Shown here: piece after piece, positions 12,901 to 24,755 of the stretch | Layout of the letters: each line of letters opens with the position of its first letter | Numbering within the stretch: position 1 is the stretch's first letter | Assembly: GCA_038502055.1 (NCBI GenBank) | Contig: JAXRKN010000039.1 | Span: 806,001-870,000 of the forward strand | Length of the DNA: 64,000 nucleotides | Source: Tanytarsus gracilentus | Lineage: Eukaryota; Arthropoda; Insecta; Diptera; Chironomidae | Reading direction: 5' to 3' | Made by a program: the position numbers and the translations under genes | The notes under the pieces: generated by a model | What the model saw: only the letters and a program-made list of their open reading frames with translations | What the model was told of the DNA's origin: nothing | The model's database searches: none

Positions 12901-15900
12901 GGAACATAATGAAATGTCATTCTGGAATATTTGTCAATTGTGAATGAGAGAAAAGTTGATAATTGAATTTTAAAAATTGCATAAAAATCGCAAAATTATC
13001 AAGCGATTATCGCTTTAATAAAATGTTCAAAACTCACAAAAAGACAAATTGAAATTTAATTAGGCAAATTTACACCACACGCACATGTGTGAGTTTGTGC
13101 GTGAGTATCGCATGAACATAAAATTGGAAAAATTCACATTTTCACTCTCATCTCCGCCACTTATTGCCGTCACATATAAAATGGGTCATTATTTTTGAAT
13201 TTAATAGCTCTCGCGATATTTATTTTGTATGTGAGCGAAAGTTTATTTAAATATACGAAGCATTGTGTGTGACTTTAGTGACATTGCTCTCAATTTTCGA
13301 TGGGATACTATGCGAGTATTTGTGTATGGAAATTTAATTGCTTAATTCGGATTACGATTGTAAAATAAAGCGCAATAATATTTTGGGAAGCTTTTTGAAA
13401 TTTTACTACAGATTTGTATTTGTTTAAAGTTGTATAAAAATTTAGAGTGAAAACGTGAGCATGTCACGGTTTAAAATCGAGAGTCGTTAAAATCAATCGT
13501 AAAATAATAAAATTTATTTTTGTCAAGAATTTTTTTGAAGCATCTAAATTTAATTTTAAATTTTTCAAAAATTATTTACTAAATTTTAGTAACCGAAAGC
13601 AATTAAAATTAATCCTCGCATAATTGAATAAAACCTCCGATTATCGTATCGGAATGATAGTAAATAAAATAGCTAGTTATTATGGATCATAAAGTTTTCT
13701 CACTTCTCCATAAAAGCATGAATAAAGTCAAAATAATTACAGCTTTTATATGAGACACAATCATCGTGTCTATGATATGCTTCATGATGAATATAATTTT
13801 CGACTTGTTGAAGTCAAAAACACATAATTTAAACGCATGTACTTATATATGACGAACAATATTCGACCTCATATATCATTTTACAAATATGTGAAATTCT
13901 GTCGCGTCTGTCGAAGTTTTGTGTGAGGGAGTTTGAAGTTGGAGTTCACTTAAACACTCAATTTGTGTCCCTTGAGAAAAATCATTTTTATTTTGTTCCG
14001 CTGGAAATATCAATAAATCACAATTCCCTGTTTTTCCTTCTCGAACTACGACAGTTTTTCCCATTTAAAGAAGAAATAAATGTCGCACGATTTCAATTAG
14101 CATCTAACAGGTTCACGACATAGAGTGAGATCGTGAATATGTTTGTGAAAAACAAGTCTGAGACTTCTATGTGAATATGTGACAATATTTTCAACTACTA
14201 ATGGATTCATCAGGGATGACGAAATATTTTCCTTACAGAGATTTAAAATTTTTGTAACTAAATTTTTTGAATTTTAAAAAAATTATTATTTTTAATTTTA
14301 AACCCCTGTCAACCTCAACCGAACACACCGCACTGTAAATTTCATTTCCATCGGCTTTGTGTCAATTTTTTTCGTTCCCTCACACTTAATTTTTTTTTGA
14401 AGAGCATGTAGCACATGCAATTCACGTTTTCGAATATATTTTTCTTAATTTTCACTCGAGCAATATAAATTTTCATTGAGTGCTTTCTTGTTTTTTTTTT
14501 GCAGAATGAAAGACATTCACATTTTCATTTGACGAGCATTGCCATCAAAAGACTTGAGAAAAAAAAGAAAAATTAACAAATGTATCTCAATTAACTGGCT
14601 ACAAATTTTCATATGTGCGTTTAAAATTTGTGGGACAAGACACGAAGATCATTCAAGGGGTGGAAATTTAAAATTTAATTTTTGATAAAATTGTGAATAT
14701 TTTTAAGCTGAAAAAATAAATCAACTTTCTATCGCTTGAACTTAAAAAAACAATTTGTTGTTTAAAAATAGCGAAAATATTTTTTGTGTAATTTTTTCTC
14801 TCTCATCTTATGTCACATGAAAATAAAGAAACATTTGCTAACATAAGTCTCACGTGCCGCGCATAGACTAAGAGATCAGTGTACGAGTTTATTTTCGTTC
14901 GAAATCCAAGATCATCATAACAACAACGAGAGTTCGAGAGGGAAAGAACATATAAAATTTTTTTGTGTTTTCTCTCATCAACAGCGGAGTGTTAGCAATG
15001 AGAGATAAAGGAATCCATGACACGCGACATTAATGTGTTAAGATTATAATTAAACCCACATTCGACATTTTTCTTTTCCCTTTTGATTGTGGAAATTTTG
15101 AAAATTTGTCATTTGATGGTTAAATATTAATTTGATTACGTTTGTCTGCGAGATTTATTGCCCAATGTCGAAGGATTTATTGGAATTATTGTGCATTAGT
15201 TTTATCTTGTTCAGCATTCTGTTTCGGGGGTGTGAAAAGAATTCTTGTAAAATTAATCTCGTTACACAAATCATGGTCATGGTTGCATAAATGGAAAAGT
15301 TTCGGTATTTTTTGAATGTGACTGCATAGTTTGAAAAGTTTAAAAAATTTGAGGTTTAAAATATTTTTTGCAGCATTTTTAAAAAAGTCGATTTCAAACA
15401 CACTTAATCACCGCCACTTCAATTGAAACTTTCACATTCATTTAATAAGCGATGCATTTTCCTTCTGCACGTTTTCATCTCAGCTCTTTAGGTTAATTCA
15501 TGTCACTCTCAAACTATTGTGTACACATTGCTTCTACCAGCTGTGTGGAGGTAAAACGAGCAACGAGAATTTCCCTGATTAAAATCTTGTTCCATATTTT
15601 CTCGTTTCAAATTAAAATTGACAATTTTCGAGGTGTTTTATTCTCATTTCGAAATTATTCTTTCATCGTTCCAACTAAATTCGTTGCCATAATCGCATCA
15701 GACGAGAGTGTTGAGATAATTTAATTTCATCTAATTACAAAATATGTCTTTTCGTTGAAAATATACGTGAAAAAAATTATTAACGAAGAATTTATAATAA
15801 ATTTTAAATTTTTAACGGATTTAAAAAAAATCCACTTTGCTAATTAACCTCACCATTATTTCCAGCAGCTGCAGCATTCGTTGTCGATGCATTAACAATT

Positions 15901-15959
15901 ACATTATTACAAATCAATACGAGCAGGAGTAACATTTCCATTGGATATTGTGATAACAT
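6990..15959 (-). CDS. DIP-family (Dpr-interacting protein) three-Ig cell-surface protein, C-terminus missing
   Basis: Exons (minus strand): 15959-15854, 10166-10120, 10060-10001, 8854-8638, 8567-8532, 8404-8329, 8264-8138, 8079-8031, 7948-7795, 7695-7598, 7543-7499, 7368-7234 and 7100-6990. Together they encode 420 residues in a continuous phase. A signal peptide (about residues 1-24, MLLLLVLICNN core) precedes three Ig domains with their cysteine pairs: Ig1 C62/W74/C126, Ig2 C169/W181/C220, Ig3 C263/C322. Family hallmarks are VITRNPRISVTH in Ig1, VPP linkers, and PPMILVPHQLVG leading into Ig3. The tail after Ig3 is Thr/Pro/Ser-rich. In Drosophila DIPs pair with Dpr proteins at neuronal surfaces to set synaptic partner choice. 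The last recognised exon ends in a donor with one extra base, so a final exon carrying the expected GPI or hydrophobic tail is still missing. The paralog cannot be told; lachesin-like proteins are the nearest alternative. Confidence 0.88.
10417..11273 (+). other. Possible nested gene or gene relic in DIP intron 1
   Basis: A 203-codon open frame (10417-11028) is followed 20 bp later by a second frame (ATG at 11058, 71 codons, stop 11271-11273) with an AATAAA-type signal just after the stop. The first half is F/Y/I/S-rich and reads like translated pyrimidine-rich DNA. The second half and the downstream frame are charged and protein-like (for example DDFRKASKMSEHDIEG and KELDRKSK). I do not recognise a family and could not find a splice joining the two frames. 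It could be a small lineage-specific gene, a decayed copy, or chance. Confidence 0.18.
14653..14667. repeat. Single arm of the TCAAGGGG repeat family
   Basis: TCAAGGGGTGGAAAT matches the terminal motif of the small inverted-repeat elements found elsewhere in the window. No opposing arm was seen within about 150 bp, so it may be a solo end or a decayed copy. Confidence 0.35.
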
Positions 15960-17204
15960 GACTTAAATTCTATACAATCTGTCTCCACTCAACACACAAA
16001 AATTTTCTATCCTTATTTCTTGCTTTGCCGAAGATCGACACACAAAAAAAATAATTCAATTTATCACGTATGAGACTTTTATGCGAAGCATGTGGATATA
16101 ACTACTAATATTAAATTAATAATTCCTTGATAGTGTCACTGAATATAATTTTTTTACTTAAAGCACTTTCGATATATTTTTTATTTTTATCCTCTCGAGA
16201 TTTTTTTTCTTATAAAATTTTAATGAAAATGATTTTAATCATTTTTTTATCGCACTCGACTTTAAATTGAACCTAACACGCGCGATATCCAAAAAGCGTC
16301 TGCCTGATGGAGAATCTTCCAACCATCTAACAGCAGTAATAGCAGCGGAACATCATCACACATAAATCTCTTCTACGACCGACGACACACACCCGAGACT
16401 CTACTATCACCGTGAACGAGTGCCACAAGAGAAAAATGTTGGAAAAAATTTTCCGTGTTGGAATCGCGCAGCAGCATGCGAGACGAACACATATTTTTTC
16501 ATCCTACATATGTTTTTTGTTTTCAATCATGATGCGAGGGACACAAGAGTCTCAAGAAGTGACTTTGTAACATTTTATGTTGGTGTTATGTTGCGTGCGA
16601 CACTTGTAAAGCATTGAGTCAATGTTGCATGGAAAAGTGAATTCGCCGATGAGATATTTAAAAGTTAAATTTGCTATTAATTTTTTAGAGTTTTTAAATT
16701 TTATTAATTAAAGTTTAAAAGTTTGATAAAAATCAACAATTTAGATTTAAAAAATTTAACTGACAATTCTTAAATTTTGACATTTTTATTAAATTTTTTG
16801 CTCAATGTTTTGATGTTTCACAACATAACTGAAAACATTGCTTTCATGGAAAATTCTTTCACATTCACCAACACATTCAAACAAACGGATTAAAAAAAAT
16901 TCTTGTAAATTTCTTCCCAAAATAGAAATTCTCAAAGCATGACTGTCTGCACTCATCTGTCTATACTGAGGGGGAGAATCAATTTGAGTGATGTTAAGTA
17001 TTTTGTTATATTTTATTGTATCTTCGATTATCGTTTACATAATAATTGATATAATTTTGATGTTATAAATTTATTATTTAATAAATGTAATTTTTTCATA
17101 CTTTGTTCCGCAAAAATCAATCTGATATGACTATTGATGTATTGACGTTATTTCGATGAGTATTAATACTAATTAGCAAATTAATTTTACTGTGACAAAA
17201 ATAT
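15960..17204. other. DIP upstream region and sarcoglycan 3' flank
   Basis: The interval separates the DIP start codon from the sarcoglycan stop codon; both genes read leftward. A GC-richer block at about 16270-16440 (CAG-rich and ACGAC-rich) is the likeliest place for the DIP 5' untranslated region and promoter. No clear TATA box was identified. The remainder is AT-rich. Confidence 0.4.
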
Positions 17205-18109
17205 TTAAACACAATACTGTCTTGCGGCATGCTTGCAAGAATCAAATTTTAAAGCTTGATCATCAGAAATGTCCTTTGGAACTGCCGCCCTAAAAATAAT
17301 TCCTTTTGGATAACAAATGCACAATTTAAACTGGCGATCAATGCTCGGATAAAAAGTTTTGACAATCGACAAGCGATCAGTGTTGATGACAATATTTGGT
17401 GCACTCAAAATGATGGAACCGTTGTATGATTTTAATGAAATATTTTTTTCAGCTTTTATGAGTTGACTTTTGGATTCAATTGTTGTGCCTTCGACGCCTC
17501 TTATGTGCATGTTCACTGCTGCTTCAATTTTTAATTTCTCATCAATTGGACTCGCAAAATAAGTTGCATGAATTGAAGTCGACTCGAGATTTCTCACTGA
17601 TTTCTCGATGTTATATTTTAATTTTGGCGTTGTGGTAAAAATTGGCTCTTTTGTTACTGGATCACGCACGACAAATTCTTTAACACCTTTGAATTCAGTC
17701 CCATCGTCAGTCATGCTGAATCGAGTGTGATGATGACCCTTGCGGTCGACTAAATTGACTCTGATTTCGTCGTCCATGTCAGCTAAAATTGATTATTTAG
17801 TAAAAAGGGTTTGTAGAAGTGATTTAAGTCACCTTCAATAACCATCGGATCATCCTTAAAGCTCTCAATCAATCCGTCTTTCTTGTAAACCGTTTGAAAC
17901 TCAGTTGATCCGAAGAACTTGATACTTTTCGCCTCGGGAACCAGCTCAAATGCCTCCAATCCAAATCCGATTTTAAAAAGTGAAATAATTGACAAAGTTA
18001 AGAGGAAATTTCCAATTACGATTACAAACATGACGATAATTAAGCTCCAGAAGAAAATTGAAGCTGGTTCTTCGAAAATTCCGCCAATGCATCCTTTAGA
18101 TTTTCCCAT
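17205..18109 (-). CDS. Sarcoglycan, beta type (dystrophin-glycoprotein complex)
   Basis: Two exons (18109-17833 and 17782-17205) encode 284 residues. A short cytoplasmic N-terminus is followed by one membrane helix (about residues 18-45) and an extracellular beta-rich domain, the usual type II layout of beta/gamma/delta sarcoglycans. The stretch GTEFKGVKEFVVRDP and the following region align by eye with beta-sarcoglycan, as does KLCIC near the C-terminus with its two later cysteines. Two N-glycosylation sequons (NIS, NGS) are visible. The family stabilises the muscle membrane with dystrophin and dystroglycan. An in-frame ATG at 18214 would add 35 residues, but the ATG before GKSKGC leaves a more usual N-terminus. 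Delta-type identity is the main alternative. The cytoplasmic tail is much shorter than that of vertebrate beta-sarcoglycan. Confidence 0.85.
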
Positions 18110-18460
18110 TTTATCGCTTAATTTAACAAAAATAACTTTTTGTGAAATAAAATAAAATTTTCTCGTGAAAATTGTGGAAATCTTCCAACACATGCGCAGT
18201 GAAATTGTTTTCATTCACACGCGGCGAATTCAAATTTTCCACAATAGAAAGTAAAATTTTCACAGTCGTAGATTTTAATTCTATCTCTTCACTCCTAAAA
18301 AAATCAAGCACGGAAAAAATAAAATTTATTCAAACTTCTTCCAAACATTCCAAATTTTTCAAACTTTATTAAAAGAAGAGGAAAAAATGGACTTTTAAAC
18401 TTTTCTTCTTTATAATGCTAAAAATTTCATTCTCCTTCTCGAGTCTTCTAAACTATTCTA
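18110..18460. promoter_or_regulatory. Shared promoter region of the divergent sarcoglycan and CAP genes
   Basis: Only 351 bp separate the two start codons, which point away from each other, so both promoters and both 5' untranslated regions must lie here unless distant leader exons exist. No TATA box with an initiator at the right spacing is evident for either gene. Confidence 0.5.
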
Positions 18461-20257
18461 ATGGCTTACAAATCTTATTCTAATTCTACTGACGAGATTG
18501 AATTGCAGCGATTGAATTCAAACACTTCGAACAGTGATGCAGGCTCTACGAAAGAACAACCCGTTGGCAAAAAGCTTGAGAGGACTGTGAACTTTTCATC
18601 GGACATCGACATCAACGGCAACAAAATGCCCAAGGTCAACAAGAACGTTCAATTTTCGACTCAACAAGTATTTGAAAATGAATACGAGTTCGAGATTAAA
18701 CCAAATTTGATACCAAATCGAAAGAGGTGAGGTGAAAATTTTAATTACCAGAATTGAATTACAAATTCTGATTATTTTCATAGGGAAGAGGAAACTGTAA
18801 TGGATAATTTGAGGAAGCGTGTTGGCGAGCTTCAGTTGGACAAAAATTGGAAACGACTGCCAAGGGAGAAAGAAAAGGAAAAGGAAAAAGAAAAAGAGCC
18901 GAAAGAAGAGAGTGAGGAGGAAGAAAAGCCGTTGCTTAAGGTAGGAAAAAAGTTATTTTTATGTTTTACGATGGTGGGCGGAAAATATTGTAAATAACAA
19001 AAGGCGCAATAACAAAACAATTAAAAAAAGTGATTCTCAAAATTTAATGATATTTTTGTAAGTAAATATTTATGTTAAAAGCAGGAGGCCTTCACGGAGG
19101 TAGAAAATTTATTAATTCATTGCAATATCACATCATTTGCTATCTAATGAATGGGAAAATTTTTCATTTTAATTTTCACTTCATTGAAGCTCCACTCTTT
19201 GTTTGATAACAAGAGCAGGGGTGAGAACTCCCATGAGAATATTTTTTGGATATCGCAAAAACCTAAAAATTTAATTTAAGTAATTTGATTTCATTTAATT
19301 GCGGCTTTAAAAATTTTTAAGATTTTATTCAAAATTTTCCATCCTTTGATTTCTTGGACATATTTAAAGCAGTGATTTCGCATTATTATTTTTGAAACAC
19401 TGCCAAGGTTATTTTCCGTTTTGGCGCCAAAACAATAAAAGCGTTGCGCTGACATTAAAAACAAGCTCAAGGATGACCAATGTTGGATGTAATGCGAAAT
19501 GGAAAATTGAAATCATGAAATGTTCTTAATTTGCAAATAAATTTTTATTACTTAGTCAATCGTAGTTTAATGATGATTAAATTTAAAAACATCAATATTC
19601 AATTTCACTAATTCAACCCCACCTCAATTGACCTTTAACGACTTATCTTTTAATTCCATTTTACAGCAACAAATTTTGGAGCAGACAACTGATAAGGATT
19701 TCATAATCGATTGTTTGTGTTGGCATAATGAGTATCGTGCGCGTCATCAGGTGCCAGCGTTGGCAGTCTCGATGAAACTCTGTGTGTCCGCTCAAGAATG
19801 GGCAAATCACTTGGCATCACGCAATGAACTTTACTATCCGCCTCAAGGAATTTTTAACTTTGGTCAAAATATTTTCTGTTGTGTTGAGGCTTCACTTGTG
19901 GCAACGATTAGTGGACAAGAGGTGGCAACTTATTGGTATTCGTCAATTAAACGATATGAATTTTTTAAAAGACCATCACTTTTGCATACGAGTGTGAACT
20001 GCGGTCATTTCACTCAGATTGTTTGGAAAAATACAAAATTTATGGGTGCAGGAAAATCAACTTCAAGAACGGGAAAGATTTTTGTAGTTGGTGAGTGAAA
20101 ATTAATGTTTTTATGTCATTTAAATAAATTAAAATATTTTTCAGCATTTTACTATCCACCCGGAAATGTTGTCGGAGAATTTCATGAAAATGTGCTTCCA
20201 CCTTTAGATGAAGGCAAGCATAGATCAACAAGTTCAGTAAATTCAGTTGCAAAGTAA
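18461..20257 (+). CDS. GLIPR2/GAPR-1-like CAP-domain protein with long charged N-terminal extension
   Basis: Four exons (18461-18726, 18784-18940, 19667-20090, 20145-20257) encode 319 residues. Residues 1-140 are hydrophilic and probably disordered, with a K/E run near 105-125 and no signal peptide, so the protein is probably cytosolic. The CAP domain follows (about 145-310): HNEYRARHQVPAL at its start, GHFTQIVWKNTK (CAP1 signature), and FYYPPGNVVGEF near the end, closest to GAPR-1/GLIPR2. The two histidines of the CAP cavity are kept. The usual glutamates are replaced: GEN reads GQN and WYSEIK reads WYSSIK. Animal GAPR-1 binds Golgi membranes; whether this protein does is unknown. It is head-to-head with the sarcoglycan gene and tail-to-tail with the myosin gene. 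Confidence 0.85.
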
Positions 20258-20835
20258 ATTTTTGTAAATTAAAATTAACCGAAAGTATTTAACCCAGCTT
20301 CCAAGACATTTTCCAACCTTCTATTTGTCAAATTTAAATTTTTTAGTGTATAGAATTTAATTAGTTCAGTACAAATAGGAACAATTATGACTTGTTCAGA
20401 GCTTATTAAACCCCTTTAAAAAATTTAAATATATTTAAGATCTTAAACAAATTATTAATTTACAACTTCAATAATTTTATTTCAAAAAAATAGAAAATTT
20501 CTTAAAACGAAAGTGTTCTTACTACTTTTAAAAACTATCTTTAAGAATTTGATTAAATATTTTTTCTTCCTTAACTGTTCATCCCCTGATTTTAAAATAT
20601 TTGATTGTTGACTCTAGTTTTGAAGAGTTTTTCTTGTATTTAAGAGAACAAAACATTCCAGGAATTTTTTGTGGTTATTTTTTCATGAATTTTATTTTTG
20701 TTTAAAAATATTTTGATACAAAAAGTAAAATGTACAATTTATGGCAATCGTGAAAAGGAAAATTGAAAATTGTCAAAAAACTTTTGATAAAATTCAATTT
20801 CAAAATTTTATAGGCATAAAAAATCGTAAATTTTA
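20258..20835. other. 3' flank between the CAP gene and the class I myosin gene
   Basis: This convergent 578-bp spacer is very AT-rich and presumably holds both 3' untranslated regions. No further gene or repeat was recognised. Confidence 0.5.
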
Positions 20836-23800
20836 TTATTGTGCGGCAGTCTGTAATGAAAAATAAAATAAAATATTTGAATGAGCATGGAATAAAAAAA
20901 TATTTAAGTTTTTTTACCACAAGCAAATTTCCAGATTTAGCTTTGGCTATCGATGGAACATTTGAAGAGCCAGTCTTTACTTCTATGGTGCCATTTCCCT
21001 TCTTTGTCGCATGTGAAAATCTTTCAATAAAAAATAATTTAGAAATATTTCAAAAACCTTCAAAATTAAACTCACGTAGCTGTGTCAATAATTTGAACAA
21101 TTTTTTTGTTCCTCGCCGCTGTTACAATCCACATTGCACACTCGATGACGTTAGGAATGTCCAAAATTAAATCACCCTTATCCTTCTTCAGTTGATCGAG
21201 TGGAATTTTAATTAACATCAAACCATCGTTTTCTTTTGTGAGCATGATTTGAGGAACTTTGATTATGGGCAATCGATGTTTTTGCTTGAATGTCTTGCCA
21301 TCGAGTAGGAAAAAGCTTTTGTCACCTATGATGAAAATTCTATCACGTGGTTTGTATCCCTTTCGATCATATTTTGTGCAGCTTGTTGCGTACTAAAAAA
21401 AATTTAATGTAAAATTTTATAAATTTTTGGTAATGCAGCGTTACGAATGTATATTTTTTGAATTCTCAAATTATTTAAAAAACTTACAATCAATTTTTCG
21501 CCAAAAGCAGCACTTTTTATGAATGCCATCGTTTGAGTTCTGTGAGCTGTTTGCAAGAACTCAGTCTTGAACCAGTTCGGAATACTTTTTGGGTAATTTT
21601 TCTTCTTATTTTTGAAAATCTCTTCAGCCAAAACTTTCATCTCAAATTGACTCTTCTTCTCTGGCGTCAATCGATCACGATATTGCTTTGCAAGATAAAG
21701 CAAATGGATTTGTTTCAATAATTTTGAAGCCTCTTCACAGTTCGCTGCCGGTTTAGGCCACTCATGATTAATGAATGATTTTGGCAGTGATTGTGATAAG
21801 CGAATAAGCCATAAGTGCTTAACGTACTTAATGAACTTGTCATTGGTGCCATTTGGAGGTTGATTCCTAGTGATGTATCCTCGAAGGAAGAATCGAATAC
21901 GTTCAATGGCAGCTCTTCTCTTTTCGGCTCTTCTTCTCGCCACATAACCACGGCAATAGGCTTGCAAAGCAATCACAGCAGCTCTCAATTTCAAATATTT
22001 TCTTCTTTGCAATTTTGCTTTCCATCTTGCCTGAATTAACGACGCGACCCAATTTTTCTTCTGCTGGAATGCATCCTCAGTCGCAAACAATGTTTTTGGC
22101 AAACGAATGAAAATTTTTGTCTTTCCCAAACGGAAATCATCAGCTCCGTATTTTAGTTCGTTGATAATTATTTGGACACCATCTCTTGGTGCTCCAGTCC
22201 ATGACGGCCAAGTTTGTTTGCTGAGACATTTGTAGCGTTGTAAGAATGCATCATAAGAGCGACGATAAGCGAAACCAGCACGACGAACTCGTAAATTTTC
22301 CATCAAACCTAAATACTTGACTTGATGTCTAACAATGTCAATGTTGAATGTATCGGGAGCTTGAAGGTCATTTGGTTTTATGCAGCGGATATAGGAAGGC
22401 TCTTTCGAGCTCAAAATCACAATTAAATTGTTGAGGGAATTCTTAAACTGAGTTATGGCAGTTTCAGGACGTTTTCGTGAGCTTAAAAATTCACTCGATG
22501 GAAACATGAGTCTCATAATTGAATTCTCAGAAACGGACATTGCCTCTTTCAAGTTTCTAAAGAGCAAATCATTGTTTTTATCTAAAAATCCATCGACACT
22601 ATATTTGACATCGCCCGCATAGTGACGTAATTGGAATTCATTTCTAGCCACAAACTTTTGAATATCTAAACTAGCTCTCGAGCTATTAAAGATGTAGTGG
22701 GGATGGGCTGCAAGTCTCTCGTTCAATTTTCCTAGTAAAGTCAAATCAGTTGCATCGCCAGGTCTCAAGCATTCTTCATCCATCAACGCAATAATTCCAA
22801 CATGACGCTCCTCAACCAAATCACAAATGACTTTATTGTTAAAGTATGAAACTGGCGTCCATTCAATGCCTTCACGAAGATATTCTTCTTGTTCTTGCTT
22901 GAGAGTCAACTCGATGAAAAGTTGTTGCAGTTTCTCATTGCAGAAGTTAATGCAGAGTTGCTCGACTAATTATTTATAAAGATAAAAATCATCGTCATAA
23001 AAGTTAAAATAACTCACAGCTATTCGTATCAAACACCTCGAAACCATAAATATCCAAAATGCCGAGGACATGATTACTTGGCGACTTTGCCGATGAAGTA
23101 AATGTATGAATGGACAAATTGATTCTCTGCACGAGCCAGTCAAATAGTCGCGAGTAAATTGCCTTTGCCAGTGCATCACGAGCGAAGAAACTTTGGCTAT
23201 GGTCCAATGGTGAAGTGATTAGTTCTCCACGAGCATCGATTGTGCGATGAGTGAGCGAATGCTTGAGCTGGTCGAGAGGGATACCGAGGATCTAAGAAAT
23301 ATATATGCGAGGGTTGGAAAATTATGCAAATTTTAAATTTTTACCTCTGAAATTGCTTTGACATTTTCATTCTCAATCACTGCACCTTTTCCATTATCGT
23401 CGATGCCAAATGTCACGTTTCCAAAGTGAAGTACACTTGCGACAATATCAATCAACTCTTTTTGTTCCTCTTTTGGCAGTTCCATCACACTGGCAGCTTC
23501 CATAATCAATTTGAAGTTTTCAGCATCTTTAAGGTGAATGTCATCGAGGCTTGAAACCTTATTCTGATTATTTATAAAGTTATTATAAATTATTTAATCA
23601 AATTAATAAAAGCTCACCCCATTAGTAAGATACAAAAACGAGTTGACATCCCTTTTCAAGTGCAGTCTCTCTAACATTGAATCTTCGCCGCCCGCCAAAA
23701 GTTGATAGAAAATATGAAAATTTCTCTCGTTCGCATTTTGATGAACGATTCGCGATTTTTCCAATAAATAATTTAGAATATCACCGCCATCAGGAATGCC

Positions 23801-24755
23801 CTGCCTGAATTGTCATAAATTTTGTGTTATCTTATCACTCAGACGCCACAAATTACTCACCAATTAAAGTTTATGTCCATATACTTGCCAAAACGCGAAG
23901 AATTGTTATTGCGATTGGTTTTGGCATTGCCGAATGCTTCCAGCATTGAGTTAGTCTTGAGAAGTTTGTCCTTGACTGACTCAACATTCTGAATGTGACC
24001 AGACGCAGCGGCGATGTATTGAAGAACTTTTTTGGAATTTTCCGTCTTTCCGCTGCCACTCTCACCTGTTTTAAAAATAAAATTTGCGATAAAAAAAGGT
24101 GAAGATTAAAATTTATTATCAGAACCTGATATCAAAATGCATTGACTACGGCTTTCTTCGATCAGCAATCGGAATGCGGCATCACTGATGGCATAGCTAA
24201 AAATAATAATAATGGATAAAATCTTCAAGAGTTCTCGGAATATTTTCAGTTCCATAAAATATTTTTTTAAATCACTCAAGTGCCATTGAATTGATAACAA
24301 AATAAATATTTTTCATATGGCACGCTATCGCTTCAATTGATTTGATAAGATGAAAAATTATCGGTCAATTATATAACGGGAGGAAAACAGAAAAATATAC
24401 AAGGGATGCTAATTTGTTATGATATCAAAATATTTGAAAGTTCACTTACACATGCGGCGGCACTTCAAAGAAATATTTTTTCCTGTACGTCTCGATGATT
24501 TCTTCCGAGTAGATTGGAAGCTCTTTATAGGGATTGACAGAAATCAACACTTGACCAATGTAGGTCTACATACGCAGGAGTTAAAAAATTATCTATGACA
24601 TCATGAAATTATTTCAGCGATTTTCTTACGTAAATGAAATTTTCACTAAATCGCTTCTCTAAATTCTCAATGAATGCATCTTCGTTGGTGAAGTCTTCGA
24701 GCAAGACGGCATCGGATAAGCCCGCACGGCCACGATCATCGAGGAGACGTTCCAT
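20836..24755 (-). CDS. Class I unconventional myosin (Myo61F/Myo1C-like)
   Basis: Eleven exons: 24755-24630, 24565-24450, 24196-24126, 24065-23861, 23804-23618, 23563-23345, 23291-23018, 22965-21488, 21392-21076, 21020-20918 and 20850-20836. They encode 1036 residues, the normal length for Myo1C-type myosins. The motor domain shows the P-loop GESGSGKT (105-112, split by an intron after the first Gly codon base), the switch I stretch NNNSSRFGKY and the switch II/relay stretch LDIYGFEVFD. Three IQ-like motifs follow (IQARWKAKLQRRKY, LQAYCRGYVARRR and IRFFLRGYITR), then a basic TH1 tail for acidic lipids. The start MERLLDDRGRAG matches Myo61F more than Myo31DF. It is a short-tailed, membrane-linked actin motor. 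The last exon adds only TAAQ and the stop. The donor after the third exon is GTTCTG, an atypical one. Confidence 0.9.

Larger units (their letters stand above)
10167..15853. other. DIP intron 1 (about 5.7 kb)
   Basis: Mostly AT-rich sequence between the signal-peptide exon and the first Ig exon. It contains an unusually long plus-strand open frame pair (10417-11273), a GC-richer block near 12240-12345 and one arm of the TCAAGGGG repeat at 14653. Nothing else could be assigned. Confidence 0.6.

Noticed and set aside
20702..20926. Extended C-terminus of the myosin by read-through
   Set aside because: The extra residues are AT-driven and unlike any myosin tail; a short intron from 20917 to 20851 restores a normal end.
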